A stretch of DNA of 64,000 bases from an uncultured Bacteroides sp. (GTDB taxonomy: Bacteria; Bacteroidota; Bacteroidia; Bacteroidales; Bacteroidaceae): assembly GCA_947074205.1 (NCBI GenBank), contig CAMTOQ010000016.1, positions 1-64,000 of the forward strand, written 5' to 3'. Of the stretch, positions 34,139 to 42,893 are shown in pieces (within the stretch, counting starts at the first letter, position 1; each line of letters starts with the position of its first letter). The notes beneath the pieces were generated by a model. That model was not told where the DNA came from, made no database searches, and saw nothing but the letters and a program-made list of their open reading frames with translations. A program made the translations under genes and the position numbers.

Positions 34139-35788
34139 TTACTCCATAAATAGCTTCACAAGATTCCATTTGCCGTCCACTGCGTCGGGCACAAAGTCAT
34201 CCTCTTGCGAACCTTTGAATTCTTTGAATCTAGATTGCGACCAAATAAAAGGAATACCTTCTATGTAGGGTGTACCATATTTCATCCAGAAGGAAGTCTT
34301 TTTACCATCCTTACAAGGCTTATAGGAGAGACCTTTTAGAACTTCGCGTACACCACTAGCGCAAAATGCCTTTCCATCGTTGGAGCCATCGGGGCGAGTG
34401 CGGAATACCAATCGGTTGTTGATTCTGAACTTCATCTCAGTGGTACCATAGCCTAAATCCCAACGTCCATAAATAGAAAGCGGTTCCTTGTCCTGTGTGT
34501 AAGTAATGAGGTTTTTAGCCGATTCAATATCTACTACATTATCAATCAAATTGAAGAACTGAACACGTCGCATTGGACGAGCATTCTGAGTTTCTAATTC
34601 GTAAGAAATTGTTTTTGAGATAGGACAATTGATACCAAATATATGATTGGCCGAGATAAGATGTGGATCGTAATCCTTCTTGGTAGGTAGATAGCCGGTA
34701 GAGTCTATGATCTTTAATTCCTTGCCATCCGAGGTGAATAGCACGAAGCGATGATAGCTCATTTCTACTATACCGATCTCATTTCTATTGGCATCTACTA
34801 GCTGATAGCCACTGAGGTAAGTACCGGTATTATCGATAGAGATAAGATCGTAAAAATCTTTGATGGAGGTAGCAAACTGTTCGGCTATAGCCGAGCGCCA
34901 GGTCAGCCAGATACCTAATTCTTTAGATTCATTGTACGAGTAGAGGTGAGTTGTCTCATTGAAGCAAATGCCATTTTTATTGAATCCAAAGTCTGTATTA
35001 CTACCGAATTGTCCTTGGCAGATCGCATTTTGTGTAACAAAGTCGTCACCAATAGTATAAGAGATGGCGCACGACATAACATAGAAACCTGCCCAACTAT
35101 TGTGCGTCCAATAGATTTCGCCATCATCCATATATTTAACGAAGGCCGAGCAATGTTCGTGATTCCTTTTCTTATTGGCTTCTTCGCTGCCAAGGTCCAT
35201 CTTGCTCGATATGGCATCAAAAACGTCGGCTTGTGCGTTTATAAAATAGATATCGGTAAAAGTCAGCTCTTTGTCTTCGTAGTGTCCGAGCTTAAACTCC
35301 TCTTTCCCTAATTTGGCAGGGCTTAAATCCTCGAACGTTATTTTCTCACATTTCTCTCTTTGAACTCCTGCATGAATACCAGCCATTCGGAATAGTAGTC
35401 GCTTAGTATAAATAGCTGCCCTATCATCGGGGTTTGATGCCAACCAATCATATAAGTATACATAATTAGTATACAGGCAATCTTCCACAAGCTTATGAGC
35501 GGCATCTGGGATATCAATCGTAATATTTTCCTGAGGCGTATCGCAAATCAGCATATTCCTCCATACATTATTGCGAGCTGCTCTAATAGCTCTTTTCCCT
35601 TGTACTTTTCCTTGAATAAATCCAGCATTGAACTCGTTTTCGAAGATAGTGGCATTTGGGTCCGTCGCAAAAATGCTGTAAGTCCAACAGTTGTCAATTA
35701 CCTCAGCAAATCCTTTACTGAAATCATTTAATGTATACTCTCTGATTTCCCCTGGCTTCAGAATAGCGTCATTGTCTAAATGGTCCAT
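34139..35788 (-). CDS. Phospholipase B-like (PLBD family) Ntn-hydrolase, copy 2
   Basis: This 549-residue paralogue of the preceding PLB-like protein keeps every block: FNAGFIQGKVQGKRAIRAARNNVWRNMLIC, LLFRMAGIHAGV, Cys213 in EHCSAFVKYMDDGEIYWTHNSWAGFY, GICFNETTHLYSYNE, IDNTGTYLSGYQLVD, and MRRVQFFNLIDNVVDIESAKNLITYTQDKEPLSIYGRWDLGYGTTEM. A short insertion (RINNRLVF) before RTRPDGSNDGKAF distinguishes it from copy 1. It has no signal peptide. The gap to copy 1 is 38 bases and both are transcribed leftward, away from the MFS gene, so this is first in the operon. Confidence 0.75.
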   Translation of the reverse strand: MDHLDNDAILKPGEIREYTLNDFSKGFAEVIDNCWTYSIFATDPNATIFENEFNAGFIQGKVQGKRAIRAARNNVWRNMLICDTPQENITIDIPDAAHKLVEDCLYTNYVYLYDWLASNPDDRAAIYTKRLLFRMAGIHAGVQREKCEKITFEDLSPAKLGKEEFKLGHYEDKELTFTDIYFINAQADVFDAISSKMDLGSEEANKKRNHEHCSAFVKYMDDGEIYWTHNSWAGFYVMSCAISYTIGDDFVTQNAICQGQFGSNTDFGFNKNGICFNETTHLYSYNESKELGIWLTWRSAIAEQFATSIKDFYDLISIDNTGTYLSGYQLVDANRNEIGIVEMSYHRFVLFTSDGKELKIIDSTGYLPTKKDYDPHLISANHIFGINCPISKTISYELETQNARPMRRVQFFNLIDNVVDIESAKNLITYTQDKEPLSIYGRWDLGYGTTEMKFRINNRLVFRTRPDGSNDGKAFCASGVREVLKGLSYKPCKDGKKTSFWMKYGTPYIEGIPFIWSQSRFKEFKGSQEDDFVPDAVDGKWNLVKLFME

Positions 35789-36019
35789 AATACTCTACGT
35801 TTAAAGATTAAACATTCTATTTAATAGGCATACTTGGACTCTGTTTTCCAAATATGCTAATTGAACACTTCTAAACAGAAAATGCCCTTATTATTAACTA
35901 TTTATAATGTTATTTCTACAACTACTATTTAGCAAGTTCTTCTTTTTTTTGTCGAACAAATAAATATTATGAATGTTATAGCTCTTAGAACGTAATTAAT
36001 TATTAAAATTTGAATAATT
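35789..36019. other. Divergent intergenic region, PLB-like operon / MFS gene
   Basis: This is 231 AT-rich bases between divergent start codons. A T-run lies at 35943-35950. No convincing TAnnTTTG box on either strand at a useful distance was found. Control of both operons probably resides here. Confidence 0.4.
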
Positions 36020-37435
36020 ATGGGAGTTAAAACCGGAAAAGGATGGAATCTGCCTTGGATCATCCTTATAGACATCTATGTAATCTGGGTGGTCACATCC
36101 ATTGCCGGGTTAGCAATTTCTCCTATTGAAGGAGACTTAAAGACTATATTTCCAGGATCAACAGATTTGGAAATTCAGTTAATTACTACAATGCCTTCTA
36201 TGGCTTGTATTCCGTTTGTTTTCTTAGGCGGGCTTTTAGGAACTAAGTTTAATAATTTATGGTTAATAAACATTAGTTGTTTAGTTTTTTTTGTAGCCGG
36301 TTGCTTATTCTTTGTTGCCGACTCCATGTGGGAACTAATTGCATTAAGTGTAATTTCAGGTATTGGGGCTGGTGCACTTTCTCCACTTTCCGTAACGGTG
36401 CTATCCAATATCTTTACGGGTAAATACAAAACCAAACAACTCGGTATTACGTCGGCCATGCTAAATGCTGTGTTGATGGTAGCGGTTATTGTTACCGGTT
36501 ATTTGGCAGAAGTAAGCTGGCGTCTGCCTTTTCTATGGTATCTATTGCCTATAGTACCCGTGATACTCTCACCTTGGCTGAAAAAATACATTGTAGAGCC
36601 TAGCAAAGAAGAAAAAAATGCAGCAAACCAGAAAGTGAAATTTCAGTTCACCAAAGAATGTAATGTACCTATGTTGGTGAAGTGCTGTATATTCTATGGA
36701 CTCGTAACCTTTATGCTAGTTAGCACTAGCTTGTTCATTCCATTTATGATGCAAAGTTATGGATTTAAGAGTGGTGTTACGGGCGATTTGACTTCGGTTG
36801 TTTACTTCGGTATTATGCTTTCAGGTTTCTTGTTGAATCCAATTCTGGGTATTTTGAAGAAGACAACTTTCGATATGATTCTTCTTGGTATGGTGGTTGG
36901 CTTTGGATTAATGATTATTTCAAAAGATCCTATTATTATCGGTTGCGGTATATTTATTGGTGCATTTTTCTATGGAGTGGGGCAGCCTTATGCCTACAAT
37001 GTTTGTACCGGAATCTCTACCCCACAAGCCTCATCATTGACAATGTCGTGGCTCATTGTCATGAACTCAGTGGGTATGTTGCTTTGTCCGGTTGTTATCA
37101 GTTGGGCACAAACTATATTCCATACAAAAGATGTACCGGCTTTCCCTTACTACTTTATGCTTGTGCTCTGTATAATATGTTGGGTATTTGTATTCGCAAG
37201 AAGGCTCATTATGATGAAGAAGAAAGTTACCCATGTATTTGTCTTTGGACGCGGAAGGATGGCGATATCTGCACTTACTCCTAAAGAACAAGCCTATGTA
37301 ACTGCAAATCCATCGGATGTTTATGATTTGAGTACGGTTGATGCTCCTGAACCTACCGTTGCTTCTCCTGCTCCGGCTGCAGCTCCTGCACCCGAACAAC
37401 CTTCAACTCCACCTTCATCTACACCAAGCGCATAA
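36020..37435 (+). CDS. MFS transporter with proline/alanine-rich C-terminal tail (paralogue 1)
   Basis: This 471-residue inner-membrane protein has about twelve hydrophobic segments. It opens with WIILIDIYVIWVVTSIAGLAISPIEGDLKTIFPGSTDLEIQLITTMPSM; the GLAISPxxGDL...IFPxxxDLEIQ signature is shared by four MFS proteins in this cluster. The loop after the third helix (FTGKYKTKQLGI) corresponds to the MFS Arg/Lys motif. Residues from about 435 form a Pro/Ala/Ser-rich cytoplasmic tail (PEPTVASPAPAAAPAPEQ), unusual for MFS. The substrate is unknown; exchange of amino acids or peptides is inferred from the decarboxylase and peptidase neighbours. Confidence 0.85.
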   Translation: MGVKTGKGWNLPWIILIDIYVIWVVTSIAGLAISPIEGDLKTIFPGSTDLEIQLITTMPSMACIPFVFLGGLLGTKFNNLWLINISCLVFFVAGCLFFVADSMWELIALSVISGIGAGALSPLSVTVLSNIFTGKYKTKQLGITSAMLNAVLMVAVIVTGYLAEVSWRLPFLWYLLPIVPVILSPWLKKYIVEPSKEEKNAANQKVKFQFTKECNVPMLVKCCIFYGLVTFMLVSTSLFIPFMMQSYGFKSGVTGDLTSVVYFGIMLSGFLLNPILGILKKTTFDMILLGMVVGFGLMIISKDPIIIGCGIFIGAFFYGVGQPYAYNVCTGISTPQASSLTMSWLIVMNSVGMLLCPVVISWAQTIFHTKDVPAFPYYFMLVLCIICWVFVFARRLIMMKKKVTHVFVFGRGRMAISALTPKEQAYVTANPSDVYDLSTVDAPEPTVASPAPAAAPAPEQPSTPPSSTPSA

Positions 37436-37465
37436 CTTAAATAAATCTGTATAAGATAATAGACT

Positions 37466-37501
37466 GAACCCCGAAAGTGCTTCGATGAACTTTCGGGGTT
37501 C
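37466..37501 (+). terminator. Terminator-like hairpin after MFS paralogue 1
   Basis: A perfect 13-bp inverted repeat, GAACCCCGAAAGT (37466-37478) with its complement at 37489-37501, is followed by TATATG. The stem is strong but the T-tail is weak. Confidence 0.65.
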
Positions 37502-37588
37502 TATATGTAATGAGCTATGCTAATAACGTTTTTAAAAGGTTAGCATGCAAAGGTATTTTGGATTTATTACCTAGCCTTAGCGGTGCTG

Positions 37589-37652
37589 CTGCATCAGCCT
37601 CTGCAGTGCTGCAGCGCAGCTATACGCAGTAGTACTGCAGAGGCTGATGCAG
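37589..37652. repeat. 64-base GC-rich palindrome
   Basis: Perfect 19-bp arms, CTGCATCAGCCTCTGCAGT (37589-37607) and its complement at 37634-37652, enclose a centre that can itself fold (GCTGC...GCAGC). It is far more GC-rich than its surroundings and sits between convergent MFS and APC genes. It has no T-tail, so it is more likely a mobile REP/MITE-type element or recombination site than a terminator. Confidence 0.7.
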
Positions 37653-37678
37653 TAAATGAAATAAGTATGGCTGATAAG

Positions 37679-39109
37679 TTAGAACTCCGCTTTCCCCATT
37701 GCCATCATAGTAATCGAGACCATGGATAGTAGTAGTAAGAGGCCTGCAATCCATTTCTCGTAGGTTTTAAATATCTTTTCTCCCTCGGCAATGTTCTCCT
37801 TTCGGGCTTTATAATAAAAATAGATGCCGGGGCTATAGAAGATGGTACATAGCATAAATAGCTTTAAGCTACCTGCATAGATCAGCCATAAACAGAATAG
37901 AGAAGATATGATACCCACAAAGCGGAAATAATATTTTTGGGTCTTTGAAATGCTCGGCAAGTAGTTACTCTTATAAGTAGATTTCCAGAGGAAGAGCCCA
38001 CAAAATAGATAAGGAGGTAATATTGTAACGCTTGTCATATCGAGAGCGGCCATATAGATAGATTTTGATATAGTGGTAAGTATCATAAATATCTGCATTA
38101 GCAGGCTCGATATAAATAGACCGAAAAGAGGCGCCCCTGTCTTAGTCACTTTCATAAACTGTTTGGGTAGTATTTTTACCTGAGCTGCAGTGAATGGGAC
38201 TTGTGCACAGAGTAATGTCCAAGAGATCCAACAGGTGAGTACGGCCACAATAACACATACAACTACAATATAATAGGCCCAATCTCCTGCAGCATACTTG
38301 AGGACGTATGCCACCGATGGATCCTCCAATTTTGATAGTTGGGCTTGGTGCATTATGCCATAGCTCAGCACACTTACCAAAGAATACAAGACTAATGAGA
38401 ATAAGAAGCCAATGATGCCGGCCCAACTAACGTCTCTCGAATCTCTGGCACGATTCGACATCACGATAGCCCCCTCAATACCCATAAAACAGAAGATTGT
38501 AACAAGCATCGTGCTTTTAACCTGTTTGACTATCGATCCGAGATCGGGCATAGTGCCCCAAAAGTCATATTTAAAAGTCCCTATTTTGAAATAAACGATG
38601 AGCAGGATAACTACCAATATCAAAGAGGCTAATTTAAAGATGGTAACGATGGTGTTTAGGGTAACGGCTGTCTTCACACCAAGTGATACGATAAAGAACA
38701 TAACCCATATAAAGATAGAACCAAAAATAACGGTTGGCCATGTCTCTAGGAATATTGGAAAAAAAGCACCCAACGAATTACTAAGCATGATGGCAAGCAA
38801 TACATTCCCTACTATCACACACAGCCAGTAGCTCCAAGCAATATTAAAGCCCACATAGTTGCCAAAGCCTTCTAATGCATATTGATAAATCCCTGCATTT
38901 AAATCGGGGCGTTGGCTAGTCAATATTTTAAAGGTTAGAACAAGGAAAAATACACCCGCTCCCACAACGGCCCAAGATAGTAGGGCGGCTGCAGCACCCG
39001 CTCCGATGGCAATGTTTTGAGCGATATTGAAGATTCCACCGCCTATCATTGACCCCAGAACTAAACCGGTGAGGCCTATTAATCCTAATTTACCATCTGA
39101 TTTAGGCAT
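37679..39109 (-). CDS. APC-family basic amino acid/polyamine-type antiporter
   Basis: This 476-residue membrane protein has about twelve to thirteen hydrophobic segments. It starts with GLIGLTGLVLGSMIGGGIFNIAQNIAIGAGAAAALLSWAVVGAGVFFLVLTF, the APC substrate-binding GSxxGxGIF region, and continues with RPDLNAGIYQYALEGFGNYVGFNIAWSYWLCVIVGNV. This is closest to ArcD/LysI-type antiporters (arginine/ornithine and related exchange) rather than to GadC. Its place among an aspartate decarboxylase, peptidases and a glutamate decarboxylase suggests substrate/product exchange, but the true pair is unknown. It is transcribed divergently from MFS paralogue 2. Confidence 0.85.
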   Translation of the reverse strand: MPKSDGKLGLIGLTGLVLGSMIGGGIFNIAQNIAIGAGAAAALLSWAVVGAGVFFLVLTFKILTSQRPDLNAGIYQYALEGFGNYVGFNIAWSYWLCVIVGNVLLAIMLSNSLGAFFPIFLETWPTVIFGSIFIWVMFFIVSLGVKTAVTLNTIVTIFKLASLILVVILLIVYFKIGTFKYDFWGTMPDLGSIVKQVKSTMLVTIFCFMGIEGAIVMSNRARDSRDVSWAGIIGFLFSLVLYSLVSVLSYGIMHQAQLSKLEDPSVAYVLKYAAGDWAYYIVVVCVIVAVLTCWISWTLLCAQVPFTAAQVKILPKQFMKVTKTGAPLFGLFISSLLMQIFMILTTISKSIYMAALDMTSVTILPPYLFCGLFLWKSTYKSNYLPSISKTQKYYFRFVGIISSLFCLWLIYAGSLKLFMLCTIFYSPGIYFYYKARKENIAEGEKIFKTYEKWIAGLLLLLSMVSITMMAMGKAEF

Positions 39110-39370
39110 AACTACTGTTGGGAAATTGTATAATTCTTTAGCGATTTGATAAGTGTAAAAAAAAGTGTAGATACACTATTTTTATACTTATTTGCAAACA
39201 AATCTAAACCGCAATTGTTCTTCACTTGAATTATTTGTTGGCTAACACGCAAAACATTATAAGCTAAGTGAATATGTATAAACTTAGATCTTACAATAAT
39301 TAGACTTGCCAACTAACAATTGCTGGTGAATTTTCTGACCTAGAGTTCTATAAATTTAAATTTAGTAATT
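39110..39370. other. Divergent intergenic region, APC antiporter / MFS paralogue 2
   Basis: This is 261 AT-rich bases with no recognised gene. An A-run (39157-39163) and TTTATACTTATTTG are present, but no clean promoter pair was identified. Confidence 0.35.
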
Positions 39371-40717
39371 ATGGGAATAAGCAATGGTAAAGGAGCAATG
39401 ATTCCTTTTATTACAGTGTTTGTGGTATATTGGATTTATATTATGAATAGTTTGCCGGGATTGGCCGTAGCACCGCTGTTAGGCGACTTGAACTCAGTCT
39501 TCCCGCATGCGTCTGATTTATCAATTCAGATGTTGAATTTTATTCCATCTCTGCTGTGTATACCTTTCATCTTGTTTGGTGGACAGCTTGCGGCTAGATT
39601 CAATAACATAGTGTTGCTTTACATCGGTAATATCGTGTTTCTTCTAAGTGGCGTTTTAATGTTGTTCAGTACTGAACTATGGCAGTTGATTGTGTTGAGT
39701 GCACTTTTAGGTGCAGGGTCCGGTATTATGCTACCGCTCTCGCAAGGCTTTATAGGTCAGCTCTTCTATGGCAAGGCTCGAACCAAGCAATTTGGTATTT
39801 CATTAGCGGCAACCAATGTGGTATTGATTGGTACCAATCTCTTTGTGGGGTATATGGGTGAAACCAATTGGAAGCTGCCATTTTGCGTCTATCTTACACC
39901 AATCGTTCCTCTCTTCTTGATTCCTTTCTTAAGAAAATATATCTTAGTTCATCCACCTAAGGAAGTCAAGGGTGAGCCAAAGATTAATCAATATAAGAAC
40001 ATCAATATCCCCGTGATGATACGCTACTGTTTGTACATAGGATTACTTCAGTTCCTCACCATGGTGTTGAGTATTGATATGGGTTTCCTTGTAGAGGAGT
40101 TCCACGAAAAGAGTGGAATTGCCGGTGACATCATTTCTATAGGTATGTTATCCATAGCCTTGGCAGGTCTTTGTGTAGGATTCTTTGTTAAGATCCTGAA
40201 GAAGGGTATACTTGAGCTCTGCGTTTTGGCTATTGCAATAGGTTTTACGGTGATTACTATTGCACCCAACCTTTGGGTAGTAACGGCAGGTTTGGTATTT
40301 GGTATGTTCTTCTATGGTATTTGTAATCCTTACGCTACCGATAAAGCCTCGAAGACTGCCATTGGAGCGGCTGCTATTACCATTACCATGATGTGGGTGT
40401 TGCTTACCGTCAATATCGTTTCAGTGGTGGCTCCATTTATCATTGCCTGGATAAAGAAACTATTCCATGAACCTAGCGATTACCATCAATTTGCCTTCTT
40501 GTTTATGGCCATAGTAGCTTACGCATCTGCTATTATTATCTTCATAAGAAGAATCATTGTAGACAGAAAAGCAAAGAATGCTCCGGTCCTAGCTCCGGCC
40601 CCTGTTTCAACAGAAACTACTAGTACTGCAGCACCTGCTCCAACTGTAAATAAGCCTGTCGATACCCCGGATAACAATGATAGCAAGCCTACAACTAATA
40701 ATACAGAAAAATCATAA
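39371..40717 (+). CDS. MFS transporter with Pro/Ala/Thr-rich tail (paralogue 2)
   Basis: This 448-residue inner-membrane protein belongs to the same four-member family. Its N-terminus has NSLPGLAVAPLLGDLNSVFPHASDLSIQMLNFIPSLLCIPFILFGGQLAARFNN, and FYGKARTKQFGISLA lies after the fourth helix. The last 45 residues (APVLAPAPVSTETTSTAAPAP... to DNNDSKPTTNNTEKS) form a low-complexity cytoplasmic tail like that of paralogue 1, but of different sequence. About twelve membrane segments precede it. It is convergent with the S9 peptidase operon and shares a terminator with it. Confidence 0.85.
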   Translation: MGISNGKGAMIPFITVFVVYWIYIMNSLPGLAVAPLLGDLNSVFPHASDLSIQMLNFIPSLLCIPFILFGGQLAARFNNIVLLYIGNIVFLLSGVLMLFSTELWQLIVLSALLGAGSGIMLPLSQGFIGQLFYGKARTKQFGISLAATNVVLIGTNLFVGYMGETNWKLPFCVYLTPIVPLFLIPFLRKYILVHPPKEVKGEPKINQYKNINIPVMIRYCLYIGLLQFLTMVLSIDMGFLVEEFHEKSGIAGDIISIGMLSIALAGLCVGFFVKILKKGILELCVLAIAIGFTVITIAPNLWVVTAGLVFGMFFYGICNPYATDKASKTAIGAAAITITMMWVLLTVNIVSVVAPFIIAWIKKLFHEPSDYHQFAFLFMAIVAYASAIIIFIRRIIVDRKAKNAPVLAPAPVSTETTSTAAPAPTVNKPVDTPDNNDSKPTTNNTEKS

Positions 40718-40744
40718 CGAGAAAAAAATAGTTTACTTCAATAA

Positions 40745-40785
40745 AATGAGCTCCGATAACTGTCAACAGGTTATCGGAGCTCATT
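40745..40785. terminator. Bidirectional terminator between MFS paralogue 2 and the S9 operon
   Basis: A perfect 16-bp inverted repeat (40745-40760 and 40770-40785, containing GAGCTCCGATAAC) has a 9-base loop. It is placed between convergent genes. Confidence 0.8.
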
Positions 40786-40805
40786 ACATTTCTAGACTTA
40801 GCTTT

Positions 40806-42887
40806 CTATTTAAGATATCTATCTAGCCAATCAATGAATACGCGATTCCAAAGCACAGAGTTTTGGGGCTTATTCACCCAGTGGCACTCATCAGGGAAGT
40901 AGAGATGTTCGGCATCAATACCTCTTAGTCGAGCAGCGCCAAATGCACCTTGGCCTTGCGAAACTGGTATGCGATAATCCATATTGCTATGTATACAAAG
41001 AATAGGAGTATCCCATTTGTCTACAAACAAGTGGGGAGAGTTCGAATAAGTACGCTGTGCAGCGGGACTCTTATCCCAATATGGGCCCTTGTTGTCCCAG
41101 TTGGCAAACCACATTTCATCGGTAGCGACATACTGTGCACCTATATTAAATACACCATCATGCGCGATGAAAGCTTTGAAACGTTTTTCGTGATGCCCTG
41201 CCATCCAATAGACAGAATATCCGCCAAAGCTAGCACCTACACAAGCTAGTCTGTCTTTATCAATGTATGTTTCAGTAGCAAGGTCATCAATGGCAGCTAG
41301 CAAGTCGGACATACAAAGTCCACCGTAGTCGCCACTTACTTCTTCCACCCATTTTCGTCCGAATCCCGGACAACCCCGTCTGTTAGGCATAATCATGATA
41401 TAGCCGGGAACAGTCATCATGGTGAAATTCCAGCGATAGCTCCACACCTGGCTACAAGCCTCTTGTGGGCCACCCATACACATCAGCATAGCAGGATACT
41501 TCTTAGTGGGATCAAAATCGGGTGGGAAGAGAACCCACGACATTAACTCTTTGCCATCTACTGTTTTGGTCCATCGTGCTTCTACTTTTCCTAACTTTAT
41601 CTGATTGAAGATATGCTCGTTCTCATGCGTTAGTCTACATATTCCATAGTTGTTCTGTGGGTCGATGATGTAGATGTCATCGCAATCGGTTAACGAGCGA
41701 CGCATGGCCACCAACTTATCACCCACCATGGCAAGATTTATATAGTCATAATCGCCTTCGGTAACTTGTATGATTTCACTTTGCTGGTCAATCAGGTAGA
41801 TCATGGTTCGTCCATGCCACACCGAAGCAAAATACATCTTCCCGTCAGATGTCCAGCAGAACTCGTTCACATCCGCATCAAATGCTTTGGTTAAGTCTTT
41901 TTTCTGCTTAGTCTCAAGATCCATTAGATACAAACGATTCTTGTCGCTTTCATAGCCATCATGCTCCATGCTGAGCCAAGCTATAAACTTGCCGCAAGGC
42001 GAGAAGCGTGGATTGATATCGTAACCTAAGTTGCGGTCGGGATCGCCCTCTTCCTTACAAATATTAATCTCCTCTTTCGTCTCTGTATTATATACATAGA
42101 TATCTGAGTCGGTAGATAGGGTATAGGCCAAACCTACCTTCTTCTTACAGGTATAGGCTATGCATTTGGCGTCGGGACTCCAAGTGAGCTGCTCTATTCC
42201 GCCAAATGGCAGTAGAGGCGACTCGTAGCGAGTGCCTTCGAGAATGTCAGTAGCATCGCCTATTTTTTCTCCATCAAACGCAGCATAGAAAGGGTGGGGA
42301 ACTGTCTCTTGCCATCTGTCCCAATGTTTATACATCAGGTCATCGGCCATCAGCCCTGTTGTCTTATCCAACTCCTCGTATAGATCATCGGGGTGGAAAG
42401 TATAAGGGGTCTGCGAGATGAACAACACCTGACTGCTACCCGGTGAAAACTTAAAGCTATCAATATCCTTCTTAAAATCGGATAGCTGTTTTCTTTCTGT
42501 TCCGTCAGGGTTCATCTCCCAAATTTGACTACTTCCCCCTTCATCGCTCAAGAAAGCAATCTTGGTACCACCTTTAATCCATTGTGGGTTGCTTTCATTG
42601 TTGGCACTTGTGGTAAGCAGTTGATCATTCTTGCCATCCAAATCCATACAGTGAAGCACGATGTGGTTTTTGTTCTCCTTCAAACAGGTATAAGCCACCT
42701 GATAAGCAATTTTACCTGCTTTAATACAGGCATCATAACCTTGTATACGCCCCATCGACCACATAATCTCGGGGGTATAAACACCGTCAACAATTTCGGG
42801 ATTGTGCTTTCCTATAATTGGCTTCTGCACATTTTCTTCTTTTGGTTGTACCGGATCTTCGGCAACCATTTTTGCTGAATAGACCAT
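40806..42887 (-). CDS. S9 family peptidase, no signal peptide (tandem copy 3)
   Basis: This 693-residue serine peptidase lacks an export signal (starts MVYSAKMVAEDPVQPKEENVQ), so it should be cytoplasmic. Residues about 40-430 are propeller repeats (NPQWIKGGTKIAFLSDEGGSSQIWEMNPDG, FSPGSSQVLFIS, FSPCGKFIAWLSMEHDGYESDKNRLY). The hydrolase domain has Ser553 in CVGASFGGYSVYW, Asp in CIHSNMDYRIPVS, and His in DECHWVNKPQ. Relatives cleave short peptides or acylated N-terminal residues. It is the last gene of a three-gene tandem array; the gap to the upstream copy is 6 bases, so translation is probably coupled. Confidence 0.9.
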   Translation of the reverse strand: MVYSAKMVAEDPVQPKEENVQKPIIGKHNPEIVDGVYTPEIMWSMGRIQGYDACIKAGKIAYQVAYTCLKENKNHIVLHCMDLDGKNDQLLTTSANNESNPQWIKGGTKIAFLSDEGGSSQIWEMNPDGTERKQLSDFKKDIDSFKFSPGSSQVLFISQTPYTFHPDDLYEELDKTTGLMADDLMYKHWDRWQETVPHPFYAAFDGEKIGDATDILEGTRYESPLLPFGGIEQLTWSPDAKCIAYTCKKKVGLAYTLSTDSDIYVYNTETKEEINICKEEGDPDRNLGYDINPRFSPCGKFIAWLSMEHDGYESDKNRLYLMDLETKQKKDLTKAFDADVNEFCWTSDGKMYFASVWHGRTMIYLIDQQSEIIQVTEGDYDYINLAMVGDKLVAMRRSLTDCDDIYIIDPQNNYGICRLTHENEHIFNQIKLGKVEARWTKTVDGKELMSWVLFPPDFDPTKKYPAMLMCMGGPQEACSQVWSYRWNFTMMTVPGYIMIMPNRRGCPGFGRKWVEEVSGDYGGLCMSDLLAAIDDLATETYIDKDRLACVGASFGGYSVYWMAGHHEKRFKAFIAHDGVFNIGAQYVATDEMWFANWDNKGPYWDKSPAAQRTYSNSPHLFVDKWDTPILCIHSNMDYRIPVSQGQGAFGAARLRGIDAEHLYFPDECHWVNKPQNSVLWNRVFIDWLDRYLK

Positions 42888-42893
42888 ACTATA

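Noticed and set aside
37679..39109. Calling the APC transporter GadC because a glutamate decarboxylase is in the cluster
   Set aside because: The opening and middle segments look like ArcD/LysI-type antiporters and not like GadC, and gadB is 12 kb away.
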